A stretch of 14,466 bases of DNA from Deltaproteobacteria bacterium (GCA_019307665.1 JAFDJC010000044.1:1-14466), one strand, 5' to 3'. Positions 1 to 7,973 are shown, counted from the stretch's first letter. Notes: a model not told the origin generated them from the sequence alone. Made by a program: numbers and translations.

Positions 1-393
1 TTGAATTCGGCAACATATTCATCTCAACCCTGTCGATCCGTTTGCACCAAAAAAAGAATAGTCGGTACGATATGTATAGTAGCTTCTTTTATGAAATCCA
101 AAATGGACAATTCCAAAAGCTAATCCACACTTTTTCAAAACACTATATATAGTGGCAGACTCTTTTTAATCAATTTCTTCAAATAATGAACCAGCGTTAT
201 AGGATTAGTAGTCCTTACCACTACGTTGCTAAATTTATACGATTATTGCAAAAATAATAAAAATCGAATATGAAATTCAAAACTATTATCGACTTATATA
301 ATTTTTCCGAATTTAAATACGACAATTAGGCCGCCTAATCTATGATAGCGCGGCACGGCGTGATTTTCAATTACTTAAATAAAGGAGTAGGAA
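1..393. other. AT-rich gene-poor stretch upstream of aqpZ
   Basis: I see no supportable gene here. Two frames are open from the left edge (to 123 and to about 158), but neither shows a recognisable motif; either could be the tail of a gene starting outside the window. A perfect 14-bp palindrome, CACTATATATAGTG, lies at 141-154. Weak promoter-like elements for aqpZ occur: TTGCAA (246-251), 17 bp, TATGAA (269-274), and an isolated TATAAT at 297-302. A near-perfect short palindrome with 7-bp arms (ATTAGGC / GCCTAAT) sits at 325-339 and could be the left boundary of the aqpZ cassette. Confidence 0.5.
325..339. repeat. Short palindrome, candidate left cassette boundary
   Basis: ATTAGGC (325-331) and GCCTAAT (333-339) are exact reverse complements around one central base. 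The TTAGGC part (326-331) fits the TTRRRY portion of an integron core site (GTTRRRY), except that the preceding base is A rather than G. If aqpZ is a cassette, joining this end to the attC-like site after the gene would restore a core site resembling GTTAGGC. That would pair with GTCTAAC at 1090-1096 with one mismatch. This is inference; a simple operator palindrome is the alternative. Confidence 0.3.
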
Positions 394-1095
394 ATGACAT
401 TAACAAAAAAACTAGGTGCAGAATTAATTGGTACATTTTGGCTTGTACTCGGAGGGTGTGGTAGCGCTGTTCTTGCCGCTGCATTTCCAGATGTCGGTAT
501 TGGTTTATTGGGTGTTTCTTTGGCTTTCGGGCTTACTGTATTAACAATGGCCTTTGCTGTTGGTCATATATCTGGTTGCCATCTCAACCCTGCTGTTTCG
601 ATTGGCCTTTGGTCAGGTGGAAGATTTCCAACTGCTGAACTTGTCCCTTACATCGTTGCACAAGTCGTGGGTGGCCTTGCTGGGGCAGCAGTGTTATATG
701 TTATTGCTACTGGACAAGCAGGTTTTGATGTAACATCTGGCTTCGCATCGAATGGCTATGGAGTGCATTCTCCTGGTGGGTATAGTATGACTGCCGCGAT
801 AGTAACTGAAATAGTTATGACCTTCATGTTTCTAATAATTATTTTGGGTGCAACAGATAAACGCGCACCACAAGGTTTTGCTCCTATAGCTATTGGTCTC
901 GGCCTCACCCTTATTCACCTCATTAGCATTCCCGTTACTAATACATCAGTTAATCCAGCAAGAAGCACTGGTGTTGCAATATTTCAAGGAGACTGGGCAG
1001 TATCTCAATTATGGCTTTTTTGGCTTGCTCCTATCGTAGGCGCTATTTTGGCTGGGATTGTCTACCGATGGTTTGAAGCTGAGAAAAATGTCTAA
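394..1095 (+). CDS. aqpZ: Aquaporin Z (water channel)
   Basis: This is an inner-membrane water channel of the MIP family; AqpZ passes water rapidly in response to osmotic shifts. The 233-residue product has the usual length. Both pore-forming NPA motifs are present, at about residues 65-67 (HLNPAV) and 187-189 (SVNPARS). The selectivity-filter residues of E. coli AqpZ appear conserved (Phe45, His175, Thr184, Arg190). The blocks GTFWLV, GGCGSAVLAA, FGLTVLTMAFAVGHISG and NGYGxHSPGGYSM are nearly identical to the enterobacterial protein as I remember it. The start at 394 has a good ribosome site (AAAGGAG, 384-390). The close match to gammaproteobacterial AqpZ and the attC-like structure overlapping the stop codon suggest horizontal acquisition as a gene cassette. 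It has no operon partner. Confidence 0.95.
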   Translation: MTLTKKLGAELIGTFWLVLGGCGSAVLAAAFPDVGIGLLGVSLAFGLTVLTMAFAVGHISGCHLNPAVSIGLWSGGRFPTAELVPYIVAQVVGGLAGAAVLYVIATGQAGFDVTSGFASNGYGVHSPGGYSMTAAIVTEIVMTFMFLIIILGATDKRAPQGFAPIAIGLGLTLIHLISIPVTNTSVNPARSTGVAIFQGDWAVSQLWLFWLAPIVGAILAGIVYRWFEAEKNV

Positions 1096-1168
1096 CAAGG
1101 CAAATGCACTTGGACAGCAAAAAGCGCCGCTCGTTCATCACTCTGCTTTTTGCTGCCGGTGATTTGCG
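1090..1168 (+). repeat. attC-like integron recombination site
   Basis: GTCTAAC (1090-1096) fits the RYYYAAC core of an attC site and overlaps the aqpZ stop codon. It is followed by an imperfect inverted repeat. GCAAAT (1100-1105) pairs with ATTTGC (1162-1167), CAC (1107-1109) with GTG (1159-1161), GG (1112-1113) with CC (1156-1157), and the 11-bp CAGCAAAAAGC (1115-1125) with GCTTTTTGCTG (1145-1155). G1106 and A1114 bulge from one arm, matching the extrahelical bases typical of attC, and a small unpaired patch lies between the stems. The length of about 79 bp is in the attC range. The terminal GTTRRRY half is missing: after G1168 the sequence is ACGTGC. No integrase gene is in the window, so this would be an orphan cassette end. 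Confidence 0.65.
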
Positions 1169-1268
1169 ACGTGCAGTAGTGCTTGTAACTATTGCCCTTA
1201 AATTTCTCAGTTTTGAGTTTTTCCTTTTAGGTTCAGTAGTTCCTATCTTTACCGACCATGTTTTTTTT

Positions 1269-1296
1269 GTAGAGACGTTGCATGCAACGTCTCTAC
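1269..1296. repeat. Perfect 28-bp palindromic repeat
   Basis: The arm GTAGAGACGTTGCA (1269-1282) is followed at once by its exact reverse complement (1283-1296). From memory, near-identical palindromes are abundant dispersed extragenic repeats, notably in cyanobacteria and some other bacteria; that link was not searched here. A T-run precedes rather than follows it on the plus strand. Read on the minus strand, the hairpin is followed by A-to-U-run sequence from the plus-strand T-run's complement, which gives As, so a rho-independent terminator is not supported. Confidence 0.75.
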
Positions 1297-1346
1297 GGAT
1301 TTATCATCTGAGCATTTTTTGCACCTCTGCCGATGGAACTAAAGTT

Positions 1347-1407
1347 GTAGGTTGAATGTAATGAAACCCAACAATGCGTGGGTCGCGCTTCGCTAAACCC
1401 AACCTAC
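1347..1407. repeat. GTAGGTTG-type dispersed inverted repeat
   Basis: GTAGGTTG (1347-1354) and CAACCTAC (1400-1407) are exact reverse complements bounding a 61-nt unit. Inside, AAACCCAAC occurs twice in direct orientation (1364-1372 and 1395-1403), with a GCGCTTCGCT core between. This resembles the widespread extragenic GTAGGTTGGGTT/AAACCCAACCTAC family that I recall from many bacterial genomes. The copy is imperfect, since the left half reads GTAGGTTGAATG. Confidence 0.55.
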
Positions 1408-1457
1408 ACTTTTGGTTCGGTAATCATTGTAACTACCAAACAAAGAAGATCAAAAAG

Positions 1458-1522
1458 CTGCACTTTTTTCAAACACACCATCTTGTGGCTTAGCATTTAA
1501 AAACATACTCAAAAAAGTGCAG
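1458..1522. repeat. Spaced 12-bp inverted repeat, MITE-like
   Basis: CTGCACTTTTTT (1458-1469) is the exact reverse complement of AAAAAAGTGCAG (1511-1522), with 41 nt between. The compact 65-nt unit could be a miniature inverted-repeat element, a half-degraded insertion end, or a hairpin-forming repeat. I see no clear target-site duplication around it. Confidence 0.4.
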
Positions 1523-1615
1523 ATTAGACCATATAATCTTTTTCAGGTTGATAAAAATACAAAGGAGAAGCTAAATATCGCGTTTGAATATTTATCAAGC
1601 GACAATTATTATTGA

Positions 1616-1849
1616 GTCAATGATCATCGCATTTTCTTCACTTTTTATCCTGAAGCAGATCCGGAAATCAGGGTCGCAGAACTGGTCGAGGAACACGTTC
1701 GCCCCTTTCTTGATGCACAATTTCAGAAAAAGCGTGACAATTTGCTTTTTTTTGATACAGTTCTTTCATTATCGCATCCACGGCATAGGAGGGCCTTATC
1801 CGGTATCGAGGCAAAAGAAATAAAACCTCAAACCGCCCTGGATAACTGA
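1616..1849 (+). pseudogene. Decayed or atypical coding remnant before the SDR gene
   Basis: The frame ending at TGA 1847-1849 encodes about 77 residues that look protein-like, including PEADPEIRVAELVEEHVRPF and FDTVLSLSHPRHRRAL, and is rich in charged residues and codons typical of the region. It has no ATG or GTG start. Upstream the same frame continues open through TGA 1613-1615 back to about 1433, with KEKLNIAFEYLSSDNYY just before that stop. This suggests a gene inactivated by a nonsense change and truncation, lying 15 bp ahead of the SDR gene and perhaps once co-transcribed with it. I do not recognise the family. The 79-residue open frame at 1584-1823 in another register is less protein-like. 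Confidence 0.35.
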
Positions 1850-1864
1850 AAAGAGGATTCGGAA

Positions 1865-2764
1865 GTGAATATATTTGTCTCAGGGGGAACAGGTTTTGTT
1901 GGAACATATCTGTCCGAATACTTATTAACTCAAGGCCATCATGTCACAGCCATAGGAACTTCAGAATCACATCCGCTTGAAGGCAGGGAACGTTTCACAT
2001 TTATTTCTGATGATACTAGCCGGGAAGGCAGGTGGCAGGATTCTTTTCAGGATATGGATGCTGTGATAAACCTTGCCGGCAGAAATATTTTTCGTTTTTG
2101 GACACAAAAATACAAGTCTTTGATGTATGACAGTCGCGTACTGACAACCCGCAATATTGTAAATGCTCTGCCGGAAAAACGGAACGTAATATTCCTCAGC
2201 ACTTCCGCAGCGGGTTACTATGGAAGTCGGGACGACGAAAAGCTTGATGAGACTGTTGGCCCTGGAGATGATTTTCTTGCACGCTTATGTAAAGACTGGG
2301 AAAAGGAAGCGTTCCGTGCTGAAGAGAAAGGGACTCGGGTTGTGACCATGCGTTTTGGAGTCGTGCTGGGAAGAGACGGGGGTGCTCTGGCAAAAATGAT
2401 TCCTGCCTTCAAGTGTTTTGCCGGCGGCCCTCTTGGAAATGGCATGCAATGGTTTCCATGGATTCATATGGACGACTTGATTTCAGCCATCCATTTTTTG
2501 ATTGACAACCGGGAAGCAAACGGGCCAATGAATTTTTGTGCCCCCGGTCCTGTCCGGCAGCGGAATTTTGCAAAAGCCCTTGTCAACGCTTTACACCGCC
2601 CTTCATTCTTACGCACTCCGGCATTCGTCCTTCGGACGTTCATGGGCGAACTCGGTTCATCCCTGCTCGGAAGTCAACGGGTATTCCCGAGAAGGCTATT
2701 GGATGAAGGATTCGTATTTCAGTATCATGAAGTAAAAGATGCGCTTCATAATCTAATCGGCTGA
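1865..2764 (+). CDS. TIGR01777/YfcH-like SDR epimerase-family protein
   Basis: This is an atypical extended short-chain dehydrogenase/reductase of the TIGR01777 family (E. coli YfcH, human SDR39U1), predicted to bind NAD(P) in the cytoplasm; the substrate is unknown. The Rossmann glycine motif GGTGFVG is at residues 7-13, NLAGRNI at 69-75, the family motif STSAAGYYG at 112-120, RFGVVLGRDGGAL near 163-174 and PWIHMDDL at 198-205. The 299-residue length is typical. The start is GTG at 1865, with AGAGGA (1852-1857) seven bases upstream; the protein begins directly at the first beta strand, which supports it. A DHH phosphoesterase gene follows 14 bp later, so the two are probably co-transcribed. 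A second copy of the same domain is in the fusion protein at 10232-11620. Confidence 0.9.
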   Translation: MNIFVSGGTGFVGTYLSEYLLTQGHHVTAIGTSESHPLEGRERFTFISDDTSREGRWQDSFQDMDAVINLAGRNIFRFWTQKYKSLMYDSRVLTTRNIVNALPEKRNVIFLSTSAAGYYGSRDDEKLDETVGPGDDFLARLCKDWEKEAFRAEEKGTRVVTMRFGVVLGRDGGALAKMIPAFKCFAGGPLGNGMQWFPWIHMDDLISAIHFLIDNREANGPMNFCAPGPVRQRNFAKALVNALHRPSFLRTPAFVLRTFMGELGSSLLGSQRVFPRRLLDEGFVFQYHEVKDALHNLIG

Positions 2765-2778
2765 AAAGTAAACAATAG

Positions 2779-3762
2779 ATGAAAAATACAAAAAAAGAAA
2801 AACTACAGGCTTTATACAAAGTTTTTAGAGAAAGTGACAACGTTCTGATGTTGATCAATGCTGATCCTGATTCGATGGCAAGCGCCCTGGCGGTAAAAAG
2901 GCTTTTATGGAGAAAAGTCTCCTCTGTTACCATATCTAATATCAATATCGTGGCCCGTCCTGATAATATTGCAATGATGCGCCTTCTTAATATCAAAATG
3001 GTTCATGTAAATGATATCATCCTTGATCATTACAATGATCATTACAATCGTTTTGTGATCCTGGATTCCCAGCCGAATCATCATGATTCTTTCACGAAAT
3101 TCAAGTATGACGTGGTGATAGACCATCATTCCGACACCGGTTATGCTGCCACGTATTCAGACATAAGGCCTGAATACGGGGCAACTGCCAGTATACTAAC
3201 CGAATATCTCAGATCCGCCAGGATAAAACCTTCCGTCAAGCTGGCAACAGGGCTTTTTCATGCTATTAAGACAGACACATGTAATTTTGAGCGAAAAGCG
3301 ATAATTGAGGATATGCAGGCATTCCAATTTCTTTTCAGGCGTGCAAATTTGCATCTTGCAAGAAAGATCGAGCAGTCCGAAGTCAGGTTCACTAACCTTA
3401 AATACTATAATAAAGCGCTTTCTGAAAAAGTCATGCGAAAAGGAAAACTGTTTTCACATATAGGAATGGTTGACAATCCCGATATCTGTGTCAATATAGC
3501 GGATTTTTTTATGAGGGTTGAATCGGTTCAGTGGAGTATAGTCTCAGGACTATATAATGAAACCCTTATTATAATTTTCAGAAATGACGGCATAAGGAAA
3601 AACGCCGGGAAGGTATCATCGGAAAGTTTTGGAGACATAGGAAGCGCCGGAGGGCATAAAAGTGCAGCCCGTGCTGAAATTCCCGTGATGGCCTTTAAAA
3701 AAGCAGTCAAACCATATAATGCTCAAAACATATTAAAATGGATCATGAAAAAAGTTAACTAA
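2779..3762 (+). CDS. DHH-family phosphoesterase (NrnA-like)
   Basis: This is a 327-residue cytoplasmic Mn-dependent phosphoesterase of the DHH superfamily, which includes nanoRNase/pAp phosphatase NrnA, c-di-AMP phosphodiesterases and RecJ. NADPDSMASAL (27-37) corresponds to the first metal motif, VILDSQ (93-98) to the second, and IDHH (114-117) is the signature DHH. GATASILTEYL (134-144) follows, and the C-terminal DHHA1 substrate site is SAGGHKSAARAE (289-300). The usual first histidine (THxNPDxD) is absent: the first motif reads LINADPDS. The exact substrate is therefore uncertain, although short oligoribonucleotides or pAp are the best guess. The ribosome site before ATG 2779 is weak. The gene is 14 bp behind the SDR gene, and only 8 bp separate its stop from that of the convergent acnA. 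Confidence 0.85.
   Translation: MKNTKKEKLQALYKVFRESDNVLMLINADPDSMASALAVKRLLWRKVSSVTISNINIVARPDNIAMMRLLNIKMVHVNDIILDHYNDHYNRFVILDSQPNHHDSFTKFKYDVVIDHHSDTGYAATYSDIRPEYGATASILTEYLRSARIKPSVKLATGLFHAIKTDTCNFERKAIIEDMQAFQFLFRRANLHLARKIEQSEVRFTNLKYYNKALSEKVMRKGKLFSHIGMVDNPDICVNIADFFMRVESVQWSIVSGLYNETLIIIFRNDGIRKNAGKVSSESFGDIGSAGGHKSAARAEIPVMAFKKAVKPYNAQNILKWIMKKVN
3025..3048 (+). repeat. In-frame 12-bp tandem duplication
   Basis: GATCATTACAAT occurs twice back to back (3025-3036, 3037-3048) inside the DHH phosphoesterase gene, giving the peptide DHYNDHYN just before the VILDSQ strand. It keeps the frame and sits in a probable loop, so it should be tolerated. It may be a recent slippage event. Confidence 0.7.
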
Positions 3763-3770
3763 GCATCCGG

Positions 3771-6548
3771 TTAATTAAACATCTGGCGAATAACATACGG
3801 CAAGATTCCTCCATGACGATAATACTCAACCTCGGCAGCGGAATCTATCCGGGTTTTAACCGTAAACTTATTGTGCTGTTTCTCCTCTTTGTATGCCGTA
3901 ACAGTTAACTCCCGGTTGGGAGACAGCCCTTTGCTGATGCCTTCAACATTAAGTACTTCATCACCATTTAATCCCAGGGTCTCTGCATTTTGACCCTCTT
4001 TAAACTGGAGTGGCAGAACACCCATGGCAACTAAATTACTCCGGTGAATCCGTTCAAAGCTTTCTGCTATTACTGCCCTCACACCCAGCAAAAGGGTTCC
4101 TTTTGCCGCCCAGTCCCTTGAACTGCCGGTGCCGTATTCTTTGCCGGCGATTACAACAAGCGGTATATTTTCATCTTTATATTTCATGGCCGCATGGTAT
4201 ATGGAAAGCGTCTCTTCTGTGGGAAAGTACTTTGTCCATCCTCCTTCTTTACCGGGGACCATTTGGTTTTTGAGCCTTACATTTCCAAAGGTCCCCCTCA
4301 TCATGACTTCATGGTTCCCCCGACGTGACCCAAAAGAATTAAAATTATCCTCCTCCACCTGGTTATCAAGCAAATAATTTGCTGCCGGGCTGCTGCCGGG
4401 AATAACGCCTGCCGGTGAAATGTGATCCGTTGTAATAGAGTCCCCCAAAAATGCCAGTACTCGTGCTGATTTAATATCATCAATGTCCGGAATTTTTAAC
4501 GTCATATTCTGCAAAAAGGGCGGTTCTTTAATATAGGTCGATGTTTCTTCCCATGCATACCGGTCGCCCGCTTTGACCGGTAGTTCCTTCCAGTTATCAT
4601 CTCCGTCAAAAACATTTTGATATTGTTTTTCAAACATAGACGGCGATAGAAAGTTCATTGCCTGCTGAATTTCTTCCTGTGCCGGCCATATATCCCTTAA
4701 AAAGACCGGCTCGTTATTGGGATCATGTCCGAGGGGTTCTTTTTCCATGTCAATGTTTACTGTGCCTGTCAGGGCATAGGCGACGACCAGCATTGGAGAT
4801 GCCAGGTAATTAGCGCGGGTCAACGGATTGATTCGGCCTTCGAAATTCCGATTACCACTAATGACCGACGCCACCACAAGATCGGTTTCCTGAACAACCT
4901 TTGCAACGTCCGAATATAAGGAGCCGCTGTTTCCGATACAGGTGGTGCAGCCAAAGGCAACCGGATGAAAACGAAGGGCTTTTAAATAGGGTAAGAGTCC
5001 TGATGCATCCAAATAATCTGTCGCAACTTTTGAACCCGGTGCAAAACTGGTTTTGACCCATGGCCTGACCTGCAGGCCCGATTCAACAGCATTCTTGGCC
5101 ATAAGCCCTGCCCCGATCAGAACAGAGGGGTTGGAGGTGTTCGTGCAGCTTGTGATGGCGGCAATTACCACAGATCCATGATCCAAAGTAAAACTCAGAT
5201 ATGGCCGGTTGATCCGGGGGCCTTCTTCATGAGACGGCTTCCGAAATACGACCTTTTGATTCAATTTCATTGGATCGACTAACGCGCCGCCTTCTCCTTC
5301 CCACATTCCATCCCTGACAGCGCCGCATGGCGTCTTGCAGTATGTGGTATTCAAATCATCCACAAAAGATTGCTTAACACGCTTCAAAGGGATTCTGTCC
5401 TGCGGCCGTCGAGGGCCGGCCAGAGCAGGCTCGACCTGGCTGAGGTCCAGGTTAAGGGTCTCTGTAAAGCCGGGTATTGCCGATGTGTCAGGCCGGAACA
5501 TTCTCTGTTCTTTAAGATAATGCTCTATGAGACGGATTCGCTCATCAGACCTGCCTGTAAATTTTAAATAATTCAGTGTTTCTTCATCCACAGGGAAAAA
5601 ACTCATTGTGGCGCCGAATTCAGGCGTCATGTTTGCAATTGTGGCCCGGTCAGGCAATGTCAATTTGTCTAATCCATTTCCAAAAAATTCGACAAATTTT
5701 CCTACAACCCCTTTCTCTCTCATCATCTGTGTTATGAATAAAACCAGATCTGTGGCGGTTGCATTTTCGGGCAACCGGCCGGTCAGTTCAAACCCGACGA
5801 CTTGAGGCGTCAGCATGTAATAAGGCTGACGCAGCATGACAGCTTCTGCTTCAATACCCCCGACACCCCACCCGACAACACCAATGCCATTGATCATTGT
5901 GGTGTGGGAATCGAGTCCGACAAGCGTGTCGGGAAACGCGAATGTTTCACCCCTATGGGATATGCTCATTACAATCTGTGCCAGATATTCCAGGTTCACC
6001 TGGTGACATATTCCGGTTGCCGGCGGCACAACGTTGAAATTCGCGAAGCTGTCTTGTCCCCACTTTAAAAAAGAATACCGTTCTCTGTTTCGCTGGAATT
6101 CTTTCCTGGAATTAAACTCAAAGGACTGCTCGGTACCGAAGCGATCCACCTGAACAGAATGATCGATCACGAGATGGGCCGGTATGTCAGGGTTGATTAA
6201 TGTTGGGTCGCCGCCTAAACGGGCAAGCGCATCACGCATGGCGGCAAGATCCGCAATCGCAGGGACACCGGTAAAATCCTGCATTAATACTCTTGCCGGC
6301 ATGAACGGCACCTCTTTTTTAGTGTCAGTATCCGGTAGCCAATTGCTTAATGCTTCAATGTGATCTCTATGTATACGTTTTCCGTCTTCGTGACGAAGCA
6401 GATTCTCCAACAGAATCTTTATACTGACAGGAAGCTTTTTTAAATCAAAATTCAACTTCTCCGCCAGTTTCACCAGGCTGAAATAGCTGTATGTTTGGTT
6501 ACCAATGCTGAATTCGGACTTTGTCTTAAAGGTGTCGATGCTCTCCAT
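3771..6548 (-). CDS. acnA: Aconitate hydratase A
   Basis: This [4Fe-4S] enzyme interconverts citrate and isocitrate via cis-aconitate in the TCA cycle. Counting from the chosen start, cluster ligands are Cys468 (SCTNTSNPSV) and Cys534 and Cys537 (GCTTCIGNSG). The spacing of 66 and 3 residues is the same as in E. coli AcnA. Other landmarks are LVGLDSHTTMINGIGVVGWG and the C-terminal swivel-domain motif YGTGSSRDWAAKGT. I prefer ATG at 6548, giving 925 residues, because AGAGGG lies five bases upstream and the protein then begins MESIDTF, as AcnA/IRP-type proteins do; an upstream TTG at 6575 would add nine residues. The product is slightly longer than the 891 residues of E. coli AcnA. It lies 48 bp downstream of fumC on the same strand, almost certainly one operon. 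Confidence 0.96.
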   Translation of the reverse strand: MESIDTFKTKSEFSIGNQTYSYFSLVKLAEKLNFDLKKLPVSIKILLENLLRHEDGKRIHRDHIEALSNWLPDTDTKKEVPFMPARVLMQDFTGVPAIADLAAMRDALARLGGDPTLINPDIPAHLVIDHSVQVDRFGTEQSFEFNSRKEFQRNRERYSFLKWGQDSFANFNVVPPATGICHQVNLEYLAQIVMSISHRGETFAFPDTLVGLDSHTTMINGIGVVGWGVGGIEAEAVMLRQPYYMLTPQVVGFELTGRLPENATATDLVLFITQMMREKGVVGKFVEFFGNGLDKLTLPDRATIANMTPEFGATMSFFPVDEETLNYLKFTGRSDERIRLIEHYLKEQRMFRPDTSAIPGFTETLNLDLSQVEPALAGPRRPQDRIPLKRVKQSFVDDLNTTYCKTPCGAVRDGMWEGEGGALVDPMKLNQKVVFRKPSHEEGPRINRPYLSFTLDHGSVVIAAITSCTNTSNPSVLIGAGLMAKNAVESGLQVRPWVKTSFAPGSKVATDYLDASGLLPYLKALRFHPVAFGCTTCIGNSGSLYSDVAKVVQETDLVVASVISGNRNFEGRINPLTRANYLASPMLVVAYALTGTVNIDMEKEPLGHDPNNEPVFLRDIWPAQEEIQQAMNFLSPSMFEKQYQNVFDGDDNWKELPVKAGDRYAWEETSTYIKEPPFLQNMTLKIPDIDDIKSARVLAFLGDSITTDHISPAGVIPGSSPAANYLLDNQVEEDNFNSFGSRRGNHEVMMRGTFGNVRLKNQMVPGKEGGWTKYFPTEETLSIYHAAMKYKDENIPLVVIAGKEYGTGSSRDWAAKGTLLLGVRAVIAESFERIHRSNLVAMGVLPLQFKEGQNAETLGLNGDEVLNVEGISKGLSPNRELTVTAYKEEKQHNKFTVKTRIDSAAEVEYYRHGGILPYVIRQMFN

Positions 6549-6596
6549 GATAACCCTCTTTTTGATTATTTCCAATTCCCGTCAAGGCATATGCGT

Positions 6597-7973
6597 TTAC
6601 TTCAATTCACCGTACAGAGCCGCCAGAAGCTGATCTTTTGGCAGGATGTTTTCCGCCAAAGCTACTTTTTCTATTGAACGGCCTTCATCATAGGCCTTTT
6701 TTGCTATTTCCGCAGCCCGATCGTATCCTATATGCGGCACAAGACTAGTAACAATTGCCAGGCTTTCTTTAATATTTGCCTCACACCTTTTTTGATTGGC
6801 GGTAATACCTGACACGCATTTGTTTGCCATCAGCTCTGCGGCATTAGATATCAGTTCGATTGATTGAAGTAAATTGTAGGCGATCAGGGGCAGCATGGTG
6901 TTAAGCTCGAAATAACCTCCCAGTCCGCCAAAAGTGATCGCCGTATCATTTCCGATCACCTGCGCGCAGGCCTGAATAACAGCTTCCGGAATTACGGGAT
7001 TGACCTTACCCGGCATTATTGATGATCCTGGCTGAAGGGCGGGAATGTTGATTTCTCCCAGACCACATCGTGGGCCCGATGCCAGCCACCTGATATCGTT
7101 AGCTATTTTAATCATGCTGACGGCAATGGTCTTGAGCATGCTGCTTGTCTCCACCGCAGTATCACAGGATGCCTGGGATTCAAAGTGATTCAAAGATTCG
7201 GAAAACTGAATTTGGGTATCATCAGCGATCAGAGATATGACATTTCCGGCAAATTCCCTGTGAGCATTTAACCCTGTTCCAACCGCTGTTCCGCCAAGCG
7301 CCAAAAGAAGCAGTCGCTTCTGAACGGTCGCCATCCGATCAATGGCCTGATCAATTTGCCGTGTATATCCTGAGAATTCATCTCCCAGGGTCATTATGAC
7401 GGCATCCTGAAGATGAGTTCTGCCGATTTTATAAATATGCATAAAGTCTTTTGTTTTTTTATCCAGTTCATCCTTTAGAAGTTTCAGAAAAGGCATCATT
7501 TTGTTTTTTACAAGTTTTGAAGCTGCAATATGAATAACCGTGGGAATAACATCATTACTCGACTGGCATAGATTGACATGATCGTTCGGATGGACCGGGT
7601 CTTTGCTTTTCATCTGTCCGGTAAGGATTTCGTTGGCACGCGTTGCGATTACTTCATTCATGTTCATATTGGTAGAAGTTCCTGATCCGGTTTGAAAAAC
7701 ATCCACTATGAACTGATCTCTAAGCCTGCCTGCCATCACCTCATCGGCCGCGGTTATAATAACCTTAGCCTTTTTATTGTCAATGAGACCCAGTTTTTCA
7801 TTCACTTTTGCCGCGTATTTTTTAACAAGAGCCAGAGAATGAATAAAAACAGGCTGAAACCTAAGATCGCTTATAGTAAAATTTTCAAAAGCTCGCTGCG
7901 TCTGGGCTCCAAAATATGAATCTTTCGGGACCTGCACTTCACCCATACTGTCAGTTTCTTTCCTGAATTTCAT
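6597..7973 (-). CDS. fumC: Fumarate hydratase, class II
   Basis: This is an iron-independent homotetrameric fumarase that interconverts fumarate and malate in the TCA cycle. The superfamily signature GSSIMPGKVNP is at residues 316-326; its serine is the catalytic base in this family. TGSGTSTNMNMNEV (95-108) and GRTHLQDA (184-191, active-site histidine 187) are also present. The 458-residue length is standard. ATG at 7973 is preceded by AAGGTG six bases upstream. The C-terminus ends close to the acnA start, so the order is fumC-acnA, transcribed leftward from the divergent region at 7974-8253. As an oxygen-stable class II enzyme in a probable anaerobe it may complement an iron-sulfur fumarase elsewhere; that is inference. 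Confidence 0.96.
   Translation of the reverse strand: MKFRKETDSMGEVQVPKDSYFGAQTQRAFENFTISDLRFQPVFIHSLALVKKYAAKVNEKLGLIDNKKAKVIITAADEVMAGRLRDQFIVDVFQTGSGTSTNMNMNEVIATRANEILTGQMKSKDPVHPNDHVNLCQSSNDVIPTVIHIAASKLVKNKMMPFLKLLKDELDKKTKDFMHIYKIGRTHLQDAVIMTLGDEFSGYTRQIDQAIDRMATVQKRLLLLALGGTAVGTGLNAHREFAGNVISLIADDTQIQFSESLNHFESQASCDTAVETSSMLKTIAVSMIKIANDIRWLASGPRCGLGEINIPALQPGSSIMPGKVNPVIPEAVIQACAQVIGNDTAITFGGLGGYFELNTMLPLIAYNLLQSIELISNAAELMANKCVSGITANQKRCEANIKESLAIVTSLVPHIGYDRAAEIAKKAYDEGRSIEKVALAENILPKDQLLAALYGELK

Larger units (their letters stand above)
1169..1583. other. Repeat-rich non-coding stretch
   Basis: No credible gene is seen. The region holds a perfect 28-bp palindrome (1269-1296), a GTAGGTTG-bounded inverted repeat (1347-1407) and a 12-bp spaced inverted repeat (1458-1522), listed separately. 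The open frame at 1104-1355 overlies the attC-like hairpin and the 28-bp palindrome and is not credible as a gene. The density of dispersed-type repeats beside a putative cassette suggests a tolerant insertion spot between host genes. Confidence 0.6.

Noticed and set aside
1..158. 3' end of a gene entering from the left
   Set aside because: Two frames are open from the edge, but neither shows a motif or composition strong enough to call.
1104..1355. Open frame of 83 codons after aqpZ
   Set aside because: It overlies the attC-like hairpin and the 28-bp palindrome, has no ribosome site and its product has no recognisable features.
1458..1522. Rho-independent terminator
   Set aside because: The arms are 41 nt apart with an AT-rich interior and no run of T follows the second arm.
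1613..1615. Second selenocysteine codon
   Set aside because: The downstream sequence shows no stable hairpin of the right size and there is no recognisable redox motif; a nonsense change in a decayed gene is simpler.
1584..1823. Open frame of 79 codons starting TTG
   Set aside because: The AAAGGAG upstream is 16 bases away, and the overlapping frame ending at 1849 looks more protein-like.
4010..6068. Plus-strand open frames across acnA
   Set aside because: They are antisense shadows of a well-conserved gene with no ribosome sites.
6549..6575. TTG start for acnA at 6575
   Set aside because: The inner ATG at 6548 has a well-spaced AGAGGG and gives the expected N-terminus.
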